DNA from: Armigeres subalbatus
Taxonomy: Eukaryota; Arthropoda; Insecta; Diptera; Culicidae
Assembly (NCBI RefSeq): GCF_024139115.2
Contig: NC_085139.1
Span: 142,278,652 to 142,342,651, forward strand
DNA length: 64,000 bases
Direction: 5' to 3'
Shown one piece after another: positions 45,284 to 55,490 of the stretch (positions are counted from its first letter, which is position 1; each line of letters begins with the position of its first letter). The position numbers were made by a program, and so were the translations under genes. The notes below the pieces were generated by a model. The model had not been told where the DNA came from. It made no database searches and saw only the letters and a program-made list of their open reading frames with translations.

Positions 45284-48200
45284 ATGTTGCATTCAAGTGA
45301 GCTGTGTTTATTAGTGCTGGTACTCGTTTCATTACCACTCATCATAAATTGCGACAACATACTGTTTTTGCAATCAACACCATCTCGAAGTCATCACATC
45401 TGGAATAAACAAATTTTCAACCGCCTATACGACAATGGGCATAACTTGACCATCTTGACTTTCGAGAAGGAACAGTCCGTTCCTGGAAAGTGGTTCTTTT
45501 TTGTCCCGCGATTGTATGCAAAAATAATGGCAGAATACGCTGCTGAAGGCAGCAACGCGGGGTCTGAGATGGGACCGATCGAAAACATTATAAACATGTA
45601 CAGTTTTTACGAAAAAGCAAGCCGCATTCTGGCTAAAGATATTGCCATTCAGCAGCTCATAGAGTATCCGGTAAACTTTAAGTTTGATCTCATCATTCAT
45701 GATTTTACAATGGGTCAATTTTTGCTTGGCTTTGTCGCCAGGTTTGGAAGCCCTCCAATAGTTTCCGTGTCAGCGTTCAACATTCCCTCGTACACAATGC
45801 ACCTATCAGACGTACCGGTGCGATTCACTACTTTGCCGAACTATGCTGCTGAATTTGGTCAACAAATGACCATTACGGAAAGATGTTTGAATGGTTTCTA
45901 CTGGTTGCTGGACTACTACCAACGGCAAGTTCGATTCATGGCTTCGGAAGATGCTAGGGTTAGAACATTATTTGGGAGCAACTCGAAAAGTGTGAAGGAA
46001 ATTGAAAAGTTATCCAGCATTGTTCTGGTCAACAGCGACTTCAGCATGGATTATCATCAAGCTTTACCACCGAATGTCATACCCGTGGGAGGCCTTCACA
46101 TTTCCAGACTCGAGAAAAATTCTCCAAATATATTAGAGTTCATGGATATTCCCAGCAAAGGTGTGATACTATTAAGCTTCGGTACAAATATTCAATGTGA
46201 AGGATTAGGAAAGCACATAAATGAAGCATTTTTGAAAACATTTTCCAATCTACCGGAGTACAGCTTCATCTGGAAGCATGGTGATCCGGAAAGCTTGGGG
46301 CCGCTTCCTCCAAACGTTCTGGTACAGAAATGGATACCACAGGGAGCTATTCTGTCCGATCCAAGGACTAAGCTGCTAATAGGTCATGGTGGACTACTAG
46401 GACTACAGGAAGCGACCTGGTATGGAGTTCCAGTGATAGGCATTCCGTTTTTCGCTGACCAGCTGCAAAATGTAGACAAATTAGTCAGAGGTGGAGTAGG
46501 GATACGCTTATTTCTGGACGAAATTAACGAAAACTCGCTGAAGGAATCTATTGGCAGCATTCTTACGGATCACAGGTATGGCACACGCTTTTTTTAAGCT
46601 AAACTGTGAGTTTTCAAGCTAAACGCAACTGTGAGCGCCGCTTTGAGCGTGGTACAAAACATCGGTTCCAATCCACAGACATTGGTTTGAGCTTCAAGGG
46701 TGTTCAAACACTAGTGTTATAGAATTATATTTCATTAGTTCTATAAGATACTTGAGGAACATTAATCGATAAGATTTCTAATTAATTGAAACTTCTGCGA
46801 TAAAATGAACATTTGCTTATTGATGAACGGTTTGGTTTATCAAAACTTCTACGTCGTGTGTAGCATGAGAGAAAGCTATTTAAAAGCACTTCACCTTTAC
46901 AGACCTTTACAGAAGATAGTAGGGTAAAATGACCAATGGTGGACCCCCTAGTTACGGATTCTTACTCTTCCTGTCATAAGGAGTAGAAATATTCAACATA
47001 TTATTTATGCTTGATATCTAAGAACAAGTTCTGCAAACTCGCTTTTATTCCATTGTTTCATATTACTGTGGTATTGGCGTTTTGAAACAGCAGAAAGATG
47101 ATATTCAATCAAAAAAATCATCAAAGATGTTGGCTACAAAAACATGGCGTCATGTCACCGACCTGCAAATAGGTGGTAGTTTTGAGTTTTATTTAACTTG
47201 TTTCAACTCGTATCAGCCTGAGTAAAGGAAAAAATCAAATCGCTGCCATTTCGTCATTTTTTGTCGTATTGCCCTTGTTTTATCACTGTTCTGCTCGTAC
47301 GGATCCCAGAATTCAGGAAACACATTGGGACTTGGGATGTGGTTCTCATATACGGATTGTCACTGGGATATACGGATTGTCATTGTCATAATCCGATTGG
47401 TCACTGGGTCCGATGCAATAAATTTGTCCACAGCTTCCTTTTTTGGTTCTTTAAGTCCAACAAAATGTTGTTATTTTCGTCTCTATCATGGTGGCACCTG
47501 TTCCAGAAATGGCCAACAACAGGGGCGGGAGGGTCATTTGACCAAAAACCCATTCGGCCGAAAGCCATTTGGCCAAATGCTACTAGGCCGAAAGTTGTTT
47601 AGCTCCTCATTTTTTACAGTAAGAAGTGCGAAATGAGGAATGATAATTGAAACGTCTCTCTTCTTACTCCTAATTTCTCACATTTCAACTGACCCTTTCG
47701 GCCAAATGACTCTTTCAGCCAAATGACCCTTTCGACCTAATGACCCTGTCGGCCAAATGACCCTTTCGGCCAAATGATCCTTTCGGCCAAATGACCGTTT
47801 CGGCCTAATGACTCTTTCGACCAAACGACCCTTTCGGCCAAACGACCCTTTCGACCAAATGACCCTTTCAGCCAAATGACCTTTTCGGCCAAATGACTTT
47901 CGGCCAGATGAGTTTCGGCCTAATAGTTTGTTCAGCCAAGTGGCATTCGGCCAAATGGCTTTCGGGCTTCGGCCAAACGACTCTTCCCCCACACTGGGGC
48001 CAGCTCCGACGCCTTTGGGGAAGCCTCCGGTACCAAAATCTCCCATTTTCAAAATATCTCAAACTGTGGCAATATGGGTATCAAACTTCAGCATTCGAGT
48101 GGAATTATGACATCTAGATACAGGTTTACGTGTTTGGACCCCCTTGGAAATCTTTTGAGACCTTGAGAAATTTGAATAACATTTCCCAACATTGATCAAA

Positions 48201-51200
48201 TTTGATTGTTTTTCCACAGTACAAAACAGTAACAGTCTGAACGATAACCGTGTAAATTTATCCATTTTTGTTTGTTATACATGAACCGGTAACAGCGAGA
48301 GTGGTACAGTGAGGTACAGTGTACACAATGGTACATGTCACATTGAGTTAATTTTGAAGGAAACGCATTTTCCCAAAAACATCGAGTAAAAAAAATTTAC
48401 AATTTTCTGTAACTTAATTGCTCCAACATGTTATGAAAAAAATAATTAGGATTAATGAGAAATATGTGAAGTTTCTTTACTAGGGATGAGCCAGTCGTGG
48501 GCTGAAATTATTTTTAATAAGGATAAAAAAATTCTTTACAAATTCCAAGTCATTCGATACGCAATGCACGTGATCCACTATTCATGGGAACGAAAGGCAT
48601 CATAAACCCAATATTGATGCCGGTAAAAGTGATTCATGTGCATTTCCAAAATCATTCTAAATAGAAGCAATTCATCTTAAAATTCAAAACTGTGTAAAAT
48701 CCTGTTCCAGAAACAAACATATTTCCGTGTTTTCTCATAAATATTAATTTCGATGGGTAGAGCTGTACATGATCACTTTTTCGGGTAACGAAATGACCGT
48801 TGTGATATATACCAGAAATTAAAATGTACATAACTCCAGATTTAGTTAACAAAAATTACTTTTTCTTTTCTTCGATGCTAGGCCTTTGCCAATAGAAGCA
48901 GTTAATACTCAAAATTGACAATAATGGTTTATGTAGGTTGTAGGATGTAAATTGGCTTATAGGCAACTTGTAGGTTGTAATTTGGCTCATATGTCACTTT
49001 ATCAGATTACGGAAGTACAGACAGGGGCATTACCCTGCTAATTGATTACTAAAAAAAATGTCTATGTTCAATCTATTAGCACTTATCAAACGATCGTCAC
49101 GTTTTGTTTTGTGTTAAAGAAGTGGTTAGGTTCCCCATGTAATGTTATGTTATGCAAGAAACCCCAATGCATGAATAATTAAATGTGGAAGGTAAAGGCC
49201 TTCCTTAGCCGCGTGGTAAGATGCGCAGCTACAAAGCAAGACCATGCTGAAGGTGGCTGGGTTCGATTCCCGGCTCAGTCTAGGAAATTTTCGGGTTGGA
49301 AATTTCCTCGACTTCCCTGGGCATAAAAGTATCGTCGTGTTAGCCTCATGATATACAAAGGCAAAAATGGAAAATTGGCTTAGATACCTCGCAGTTAACA
49401 AATGTGAATGTGCTTAATGTGCTACAAGCCTCTTCTGGAGTTCCTCAAGGATCTCATTTAGGTCCGTTACTTTTGATTTTATTTGTAAATGACCTCCCTC
49501 TTGTGCTTCATAAATTGAATGTCTTAATTAATATGCAGATGACATGAAACTTTTCCTAAAAATCAAAACTGTCGAGGATATCGATACATTCAAAGATGAA
49601 ATATTGGTATTCCATACATGGTGTAAAAAAAGTCTTCTACAGTTGAATATAAAAAATGCAACTCAATAACCTTCAGCAGAAAACGAAACATACTCAGCGC
49701 AAATATTAGTTTTGATGATCAGAACGTAGTAAGAAGCAATAGAGTAAGAGATTTGGGAGTAATATTGGATTCAAAACTAACTTTCATCGATCATTATAAC
49801 TTAATTGTAAGCAAATCCAACAACATGTTAGGTTTTATAAAACGATTCTGTTACAATTTCCAGGACCCATACACAATAAAAACACTATATACAGCTTATG
49901 TAAGGCCAATCTTAGAATATTGCAGCATAGTTTTGTCCCCATTTTCAGCTATTCATGCCAACAGAATTGAGTCAGTTCAAAAACAATTTTTATTATATGC
50001 ACTACGAAAGTTAGGGTGGACCGAATTTCCATTGCCACCATATGTAGCTCGTTGTAAGCTCATCAATATTCATTCACTGAAAGTGCGTCGAGATTTAGCA
50101 ATTGTAACTTCTATAAACAATATTGTTTCCAACAGAATTGACTCAACGGAGCTATTATCAAAACTTAATTTTTATGTTCCATTACGATCTTTACGACATC
50201 GTCAAATATTCTCCGTAAATTATCATCGAACAAACTATGCAAAAATGGCCCAATGAATCAAATGATGATCACTTATAATAAACATTGTGACACTATTGAC
50301 TTATCGATGTCCAAAACACAGCTGAAACAGATCTTCGTATTATAAGCTAATGACATTTTTCAATAAGTTTAAACAGTATCAACATTATTTAATGTTATTT
50401 AGAATAGTTAAGAATACAAATGTAAATAGGTCTACAATTATGATTGACGACAATAAAAAAATAAATAAATAAATACTAAGCTGCGAGGCGACAATGTCTC
50501 GACATGCCTCGCAATGACAATGACAAAGGAGTTCAGGCCTTGAATTTGTCACGCATACCCAAGGGTTGCTATTTCTTTTGTAAAAGTTCCATGTCCTTTG
50601 AAATCCATAGAACCATAGAATTGGATAAACATTAAACAAGAAGTCAAATCCCTAAAGAAGCAAATAGATTTTTTGTTATGCGTATTGATTTCAAGGCCTG
50701 TACTAAATTTCTTGGAATTCTTGGATGGCGTGGAATGCATTTAAATCATATCCAATCTGGTTCAAAGCATCACTAAGAGCCTGTTTCATTTCTTAAAGGA
50801 GCAAATAGATCTTTCGTTACCCGTAGTGTCTTAAAGGCCTGTACTCCAATTCTTGGAATTCTAGGATAGCCTGGAATGGAACACACGTTGACGGCATGTC
50901 CAATTTGATTAAAGAATCGCTAGGGATATTGATGTTTGGACAGCCTGGAGCATGTCTTTTTCTTCTTCTCCTATGGCACTACATTCCAACTGGACCTTGG
51001 CCTGCTTTTCATCTTAGTATTCTATTAGCAATTCCTCAGTTTTCAATTGAAAGCTTTTCTATGCCAGCCATTGCATGAGTATGTATCTTATGTTGCAAGT
51101 ACAATGGATACACTAACCCCAGGGTGTCGAGAAAGTTTTCAACCCGAAATATCCTAGACCGGACGGAGAATCGAACTCGCCATCTCCGAATTGGCAATCC

Positions 51201-54200
51201 TACGCCTTTGCTCGCAATGCTACTGGAGATCCCACCCCCTGGAGCATGTACCATATCAATAATTTCTATATTTGTTAGTTTATGCTTGGAGGTCTGAAAG
51301 CCTAAACTACATGGAACTCTTAGAAGACCTAGAACCTGTGATAATAACCTATACATAATTTGGGTCTTTTGATTGCCTTGGTTATGTATCGTATTCTTTA
51401 ATTTAATTGTTTATTGTGTGATTCCATCAACAGACTACAATTGGCCCTAATGATGTATGTAAATACTAATTAATACTAAAAAACGCACATAGTCAAAAAA
51501 AATATAACATAGTAGCATTGTCAAGATAAAAAAAAATAAAACAAATAAAATGCAGCCTTATCACATACAATCAACGAAAAAATTCAAAAAATCTACGACG
51601 AAGAACATTCCGCGTCAAGTTGAAGTCGAACATGGAAGAAACTCTATTAAACGTTTTCTGGAGGCCGTAGATTGCAGTTTCTGCACCGTAGTTAGTGCGA
51701 CGAAAGGGGAGCCTCAGCATCGAACTGTTCCGTAGCGGTCTTGGTTAAACGTTCATGTTGACTTGTTGTAAAATTCTTTCGCAATCTATTCTTCCATGAA
51801 GTACATCAGCTACACATAGGGCTCTGCCCACATCCCGGCGGATACGCAGTGGCTCTAAGGCAATCAAGCGACAGCGCTCTTCGTAACTAGGAAGATGCAG
51901 CGGGTCTCTCCAGTTTAGACTTCTAAGCGCAAACCGCAGGAAACGCCGTTGAATAGATTCAATACGTTCTACGCCGTTGATGTAATACGGGCTCCATACT
52001 GACGAACAATACTCTAGTGTAGAGCGCACCAAAGAACAGTACTGCGATTTCAGACAATAGACGTTCGTAAAATTTTTCGCTGTTTTCATGACAAAGCCCA
52101 GGGTTCTAGACGCTTTGTCGACAACGTATGAAAGGTGGTGTGAAAATGTCAGTTTTGAGTCTAAAACCACACCCAAATCCTTCACGTGATTTACCAGTTC
52201 GAGTGTAGTTCCCAGCAAATGGTTATTGAAGATAATCGGCTCTTTTTTGCGTGGAAATGTTATAACGGAACATTTCGTCGGATTAACAACCATCCGTAGT
52301 GCACCAATCAGCGAAAGCATTGATTTGACCTTGGAGAGTATGGCAATCAGTAACCGAGCAGATACGTATAGGAATATCTTGAGATCATCGGCAAATGATA
52401 ATCGTGGATCCTTAACAGCGTGATGGACATCATTGAAGTACATGATAAAAATCAGCGGTCCTAAATGGCTGCCTTGTGGTATACCCGACGTTGCACGAAA
52501 GTACGTTGATCGGTGGTCGCCTAATGCGACCGTTAATTGGCGGTCAGTAAGATACGAGCGAAACCATTTCAAAAGATCCCCACCGATGCCTAATCGGTCC
52601 AGTTTTGCGATCGCGATGTCATGATTCAGCTTATCGAACGCAGCAGAAAGGTCTGTGTAGATCACATCCGTTTGGGCCCGAGTGTTCATACTTTCCGTGA
52701 TGTACGAGGTTAGACATAGTAAATTCGTAGTTGTGGAGCGCCCAGTTACAAAGCCATGCTGGTCTGTGTTGATGTGTTGCTTGCAGTGTGCACTGACGTA
52801 ATCAATGATAACAAGTTCAAATAGCTTCGATACGGCGCATAACGATGTAATTCCCCTGTAGTTATTAACATCGCGCTTGTTACCCTTTTTATATACAGGA
52901 AACATTCCGGCTATTTTCCAACAGGAAGGGAATACTCCGCTGGAGAATGAAAGCTGGAAAATCTTTTGAACTGGAGCCAGTAGCCATTCGATACTTCTTT
53001 TAATAAAACAGGATGGCACCCCATCAGGACCGGGCTTATATGAACCCTTGAGTTGAGATGCGGCTTTAGTAATAAGTTCAGCACTCACGTCAATGCTAAC
53101 CAGCTGTTGGTTAGCCAAGCGGACGTTCTCGGCTGCGGAGGTGATGGAGTCAGCGGACAGTAGCTCTTCTTCGAACACACTGGAAAATTTAGCCGAAAAA
53201 AGATTGCAAATGTCCTGTTGCGAGTCAGCTGTTTCGTCATTGTGAAACATGGATGAAGGCAATCCGCTTTCCTTGCGCTGTTCATTTATGTAATTCCAGA
53301 AAGATTTCGGGTGAGTTTTTAGGCGTTGTTGGATCCTTCTTTGATAGCGTCGGAAAAGGAACCGACTTAAGCGCTTGTACTGATAATTTATGCTGACATA
53401 GTATCGTTTCAAAGAAAGTGAGCGGAATTTAGTAAACCTTTTTAGAGCAGCCTTTTTATTCCTTCTTAACGAGCGAAGTTCGTTAGTCATCCACGGAGTG
53501 CGACTGTCAGACTGGACAATTCTTTTCGGGACATGCCTATCGATGATGTATGCCAAGACATGAGAGAAAGTTTGGGCAGCTGTGTTGACATCGATCGGAT
53601 CCAAAATTCCATCCCAATCCAGTCGTGAAAGAACTTCGACAACACTGCGATAGTCGGCCCTTCGAAAATCGTAGGTCACTGCAGCCACAGTACTAGAAAA
53701 ATCACGGCCAGCGGTTTCCTCGACGGTAATTACGAGAGCTGGGTGATGAGCGACAAATTTAACCAAAGGGACCGGTGCCTTGGAGATAACTGGAGCGGTT
53801 TCACGAGCGCTAGTAAAACAGAGATCAAGCGAACGACCGTTCTCGTTTACAATTCCATTGATTTGAGATAAGGTAGCCATACTATAATTATCCAAAAGCT
53901 TCGTGGCACCAACGTGAAAAGATGATCTTTCAAGGTCGTATTCAAAATCACTCAAAGATAAACGAATTATGTGGGGAAAATAATTATTATTAAAACTTTA
54001 TGTGATTTTTTATCTAATATAAGTTTTTCACATAATTAGAGAATATTAATTGTAGCAAAAATTATTTTTACGTCATATTCTTTTTACGTCTCCCTAATAA
54101 GTGACGAAGGTTGAGTGTATACTGCTGCCTACAGTGACTATAATAACAGTGTCGTCAAGTGTCAGAATTGGAACATAATCGTCTATCAGTCCCATACAAA

Positions 54201-54951
54201 TGCGCGTTCCAAACGAGCAGGAGAACTGTCAACGTGGAACATGGCGTTACTCTTCTTATAGGACTCTACTGCTGCCGAAGCAGACCACTCACACTTTAAG
54301 TGCTTCCCACTGTCTATCGCTACTCTGCTCATTAGGGACACTCTCCATATACCGCTACCGCATATACACCCCAATGGATGGATGCGTACCACTAAATGCC
54401 AGCTTGCTGCTGAAGTAGTCACACATTGTGGAACTTCCACAGACTCCGTCAATGACCTAACAGTTTTTCTACATCCACGCCATACAACTCTCTGGGAGTC
54501 TGGGTTGAGATGTCATATTATAAACTTCAATAGATTTGAGTCTGCCATTACGGTCAGATTAATTCCGCTACGAGTCGTTTAATATTTAATATTGTTTAAG
54601 GGTTTAATATGCTCATTATGTAACCATAAACAAGAATCTCTTCCAACCAAAAGGCATAACGAAAAGCTTATTTTTTTTTTCTTTTTTATTATTTACAGGT
54701 ACCGTCAGAAAATGGCCGCTCGATCGCATTTATTTCGTTCCCAACCACAACCGCCATTGGAACGCGCAATTTTTTGGATTGAAAAAGTGCTTGAAAACAA
54801 AGGATTGCCTTATTTGGCATCGCCCGCTCATGACATTCCGTTCTACCAGCTATATGGCATAGACCTAATCGGCGCGACTTTACTTAGCGTACTTATTGCA
54901 CACATTCTGTGTAAGTTGGCGTTATCTTTCTTAGTCAATAAACAGTCATAA
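45284..54951 (+). CDS. UDP-glycosyltransferase, tandem copy 2 (two exons, 514 aa)
   Basis: Exon 1 is 45284-46575 and exon 2 is 54699-54951; the intron (GTATGG...TTACAG) is phase 2 at the same codon as in copy 1. The ATG at 45284 is chosen because a signal peptide (MLHSSELCLLVLVLVSLPLI) follows directly; the 14 codons upstream have no ATG. Catalytic-base region SRSHHIW (His 37-38), FDLIIHD, LVQKWIPQ, and the signature with IGHGG (Gly where copy 1 has Ser) to PFFADQ. Exon 2 adds FWIEKVLENKG and a membrane anchor (LIGATLLSVLIAHILCKL). The tail ends LVNKQS, so the lysine retrieval signal of copy 1 is absent. Same ER-lumen role inferred. ATTAAA at 55013-55018. Confidence 0.93.
47530..47995. repeat. 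TTTCGGCCAAATGACC foldback minisatellite
   Basis: Right arm (47690-47985): about 16 units of CTTTCGGCCAAATGACC (17-18 bp). Left arm (47535-47605): a few inverse words (GGCCGAAAG). The hinge near 47645 is itself inverted: left TTTTTTACAGTAAGAAGTGC against right CTTCTTACTCCTAATTTCTC. The arms are unequal. ORFs on the minus strand here are artefacts. Confidence 0.8.
49199..50530 (+). mobile_element. Feilai-like SINE interrupted by a LINE
   Basis: The head and body run 49199-49417 (GTGGTAAGATGCGCAGC, GGGTTCGATTCCC, CCTGGGCATAAAAGTATC, to GTGCTTAATG) and the last part resumes at 50476 (ACTAAGCTGCGAGGCGACAA). In the intact SINE at 13366 these two points are contiguous (GCTTAATGAACACTAAGC). Confidence 0.85.
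49418..50475 (+). pseudogene. Jockey/CR1-like LINE, 5'-truncated, inside the SINE
   Basis: Starts in RT motif B (SGVPQGSHLGPLL near 49435), has broken frames over the YxDD region (QMT for ADDMT near 49535), then a clean frame 49753-50254: RDLGVILDSKLTFIDHY, FCYNFQDPYTIKTLYTAYVR, to the C-terminal NYHRTNYAKMAQ. A 3' UTR and (AATA)n tail end at 50475. Confidence 0.82.
50958..51237 (-). mobile_element. tRNA-derived SINE, family 2, reverse
   Basis: TCTTCTTCTCC tail side, TACATTCCAACTGGACCTTG, CATTGCATGAGTATGTATC, and the inverse B-box GAGAATCGAACTCGCC near 51170. The head end is at GAGATCCCACC. Confidence 0.8.
51398..53990 (-). mobile_element. Jockey/CR1-like LINE, 5'-truncated, recent
   Basis: The 3' end (minus strand) is ATCACACAATAAACAATTAA near 51398-51420; the 5' truncation is near 53985 within the endonuclease. 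It is antisense to the host UGT and lies fully inside its intron. A single long frame (next entry) implies a young insertion. Confidence 0.82.
51745..53955 (-). CDS. LINE reverse transcriptase, 736 codons open
   Basis: The first about 100 residues are the C-terminal end of an APE endonuclease (NGIVNENGRSLDLCFTS, HHPALVITVE); its catalytic front is missing. A basic linker (PKSFWNYINEQRKESGLPSS) precedes RT: GPDGVPSCFIKR, VYKKGNKRDVNNYRGI, motif A VIYTDLSAAFDKLNH, motif B SGIPQGSHLGPL, catalytic LSFADDLKI and the thumb VKDLGVVLDSKLTFS. All RT motifs are intact. The stop at 51745-51747 is probably premature: the same frame continues as PRPLRNSSMLRLPFRRTNYG for about 50 codons, the ending seen in related elements, so one C-to-T change in a CAA codon would explain it. 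It is a transposon protein, not a host gene. Confidence 0.85.
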   Translation of the reverse strand: MSDFEYDLERSSFHVGATKLLDNYSMATLSQINGIVNENGRSLDLCFTSARETAPVISKAPVPLVKFVAHHPALVITVEETAGRDFSSTVAAVTYDFRRADYRSVVEVLSRLDWDGILDPIDVNTAAQTFSHVLAYIIDRHVPKRIVQSDSRTPWMTNELRSLRRNKKAALKRFTKFRSLSLKRYYVSINYQYKRLSRFLFRRYQRRIQQRLKTHPKSFWNYINEQRKESGLPSSMFHNDETADSQQDICNLFSAKFSSVFEEELLSADSITSAAENVRLANQQLVSIDVSAELITKAASQLKGSYKPGPDGVPSCFIKRSIEWLLAPVQKIFQLSFSSGVFPSCWKIAGMFPVYKKGNKRDVNNYRGITSLCAVSKLFELVIIDYVSAHCKQHINTDQHGFVTGRSTTTNLLCLTSYITESMNTRAQTDVIYTDLSAAFDKLNHDIAIAKLDRLGIGGDLLKWFRSYLTDRQLTVALGDHRSTYFRATSGIPQGSHLGPLIFIMYFNDVHHAVKDPRLSFADDLKIFLYVSARLLIAILSKVKSMLSLIGALRMVVNPTKCSVITFPRKKEPIIFNNHLLGTTLELVNHVKDLGVVLDSKLTFSHHLSYVVDKASRTLGFVMKTAKNFTNVYCLKSQYCSLVRSTLEYCSSVWSPYYINGVERIESIQRRFLRFALRSLNWRDPLHLPSYEERCRLIALEPLRIRRDVGRALCVADVLHGRIDCERILQQVNMNV

Positions 54952-54977
54952 TTATGTTCCAGCAGTGCACGACCTAA

Positions 54978-55018
54978 TTTATTCTCCGGTAAAATGTCTC
55001 TGTATACCACTAATTAAA
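54978..55018. promoter_or_regulatory. Convergent, overlapping polyadenylation signals
   Basis: AATAAA for the minus-strand PPxY gene is at 54983-54978; ATTAAA for the plus-strand UGT is at 55013-55018. Each signal lies beyond the other one in its own direction, so the two 3' UTRs should overlap by tens of bases. The stops are only 115 bp apart. Confidence 0.6.
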
Positions 55019-55066
55019 ATGTAGCTATCCCTGTGTTTTTAAATTCAACAAACAGCCGCACTCTTA

Positions 55067-55480
55067 TCAGATATGAGCCCCTTCCAATGATGCCACTGAC
55101 GCAGCATAGGACGGGGGTGGCTCATCCAGGAGTAGGTACTTCTCCAGCTTTTGATATGGCGGCGGATCCAGCAGGATTGTATCATAGTCCGGGGGTGAAC
55201 CGCACTCGAAGTCCCGCGAAACGTTGAAGATCATTAGCTGATCCGCAGGAAGTGGTCCTGTCCACAGACAGGCTCCTATTCGATGGGTCAAATAAACCGT
55301 CAGCATGATGCATAGCACAAAAAATGCCACGGCCAAACCCAGAACGATAATTTGGGATTCGAGTCGGTCGGCCCAGTCCGATTGATTCATCGTATACTCA
55401 CACAGCAGCGCTACTACAATTAGTGTTGGAACCGTAGCCAATACGATCACGAGATCAATTACGCACTGCTGACGCTTCAT
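55067..55480 (-). CDS. Membrane protein with three PPxY motifs, last exon (137 aa or more)
   Basis: Two hydrophobic segments (about residues 8-28, VIDLVIVLATVPTLIVVALL; and 44-66, IIVLGLAVAFFVLCIMLTVY) are followed by a cytosolic tail with three PPxY motifs in 40 residues: SPPDYDTIL, DPPPYQKL, EPPPSYAAS. PPxY binds WW domains, typically of Nedd4-family ubiquitin ligases, so the protein is likely an adaptor or a sorted cargo of the endosome/lysosome route. LAPTM proteins have this layout (membrane segments, then terminal PPxY), but I cannot confirm the family. The ATG 55478-55480 is directly preceded by a splice acceptor (CTACTTTCAG), so either it is the first coding exon after a 5' UTR intron or upstream exons with more membrane segments lie to the right. 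AATAAA at 54983-54978. Confidence 0.75.
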   Translation of the reverse strand: MKRQQCVIDLVIVLATVPTLIVVALLCEYTMNQSDWADRLESQIIVLGLAVAFFVLCIMLTVYLTHRIGACLWTGPLPADQLMIFNVSRDFECGSPPDYDTILLDPPPYQKLEKYLLLDEPPPSYAASVASLEGAHI

Positions 55481-55490
55481 CTGAAAGTAG

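Larger units (their letters stand above)
46576..54698 (+). other. 8.1-kb intron of UGT copy 2, filled by transposons
   Basis: In copy 1 the same intron is 59 bp. This one holds a TTTCGGCC foldback (47530-47995), a Feilai-like SINE split by a LINE (49199-50530), another SINE (50958-51237) and a 2.6-kb LINE on the opposite strand (51398-53990). 46600-47530, 48000-49198, 51240-51397 and 54000-54690 show nothing recognised. If the intron is retained, translation would stop at 46597 after seven extra residues and give a protein with no membrane anchor. Confidence 0.88.

Noticed and set aside
47678..48052. 124-codon frame rich in RKSFGRKGHLAERVIW
   Set aside because: Translation of the TTTCGGCCAAATGACC minisatellite.
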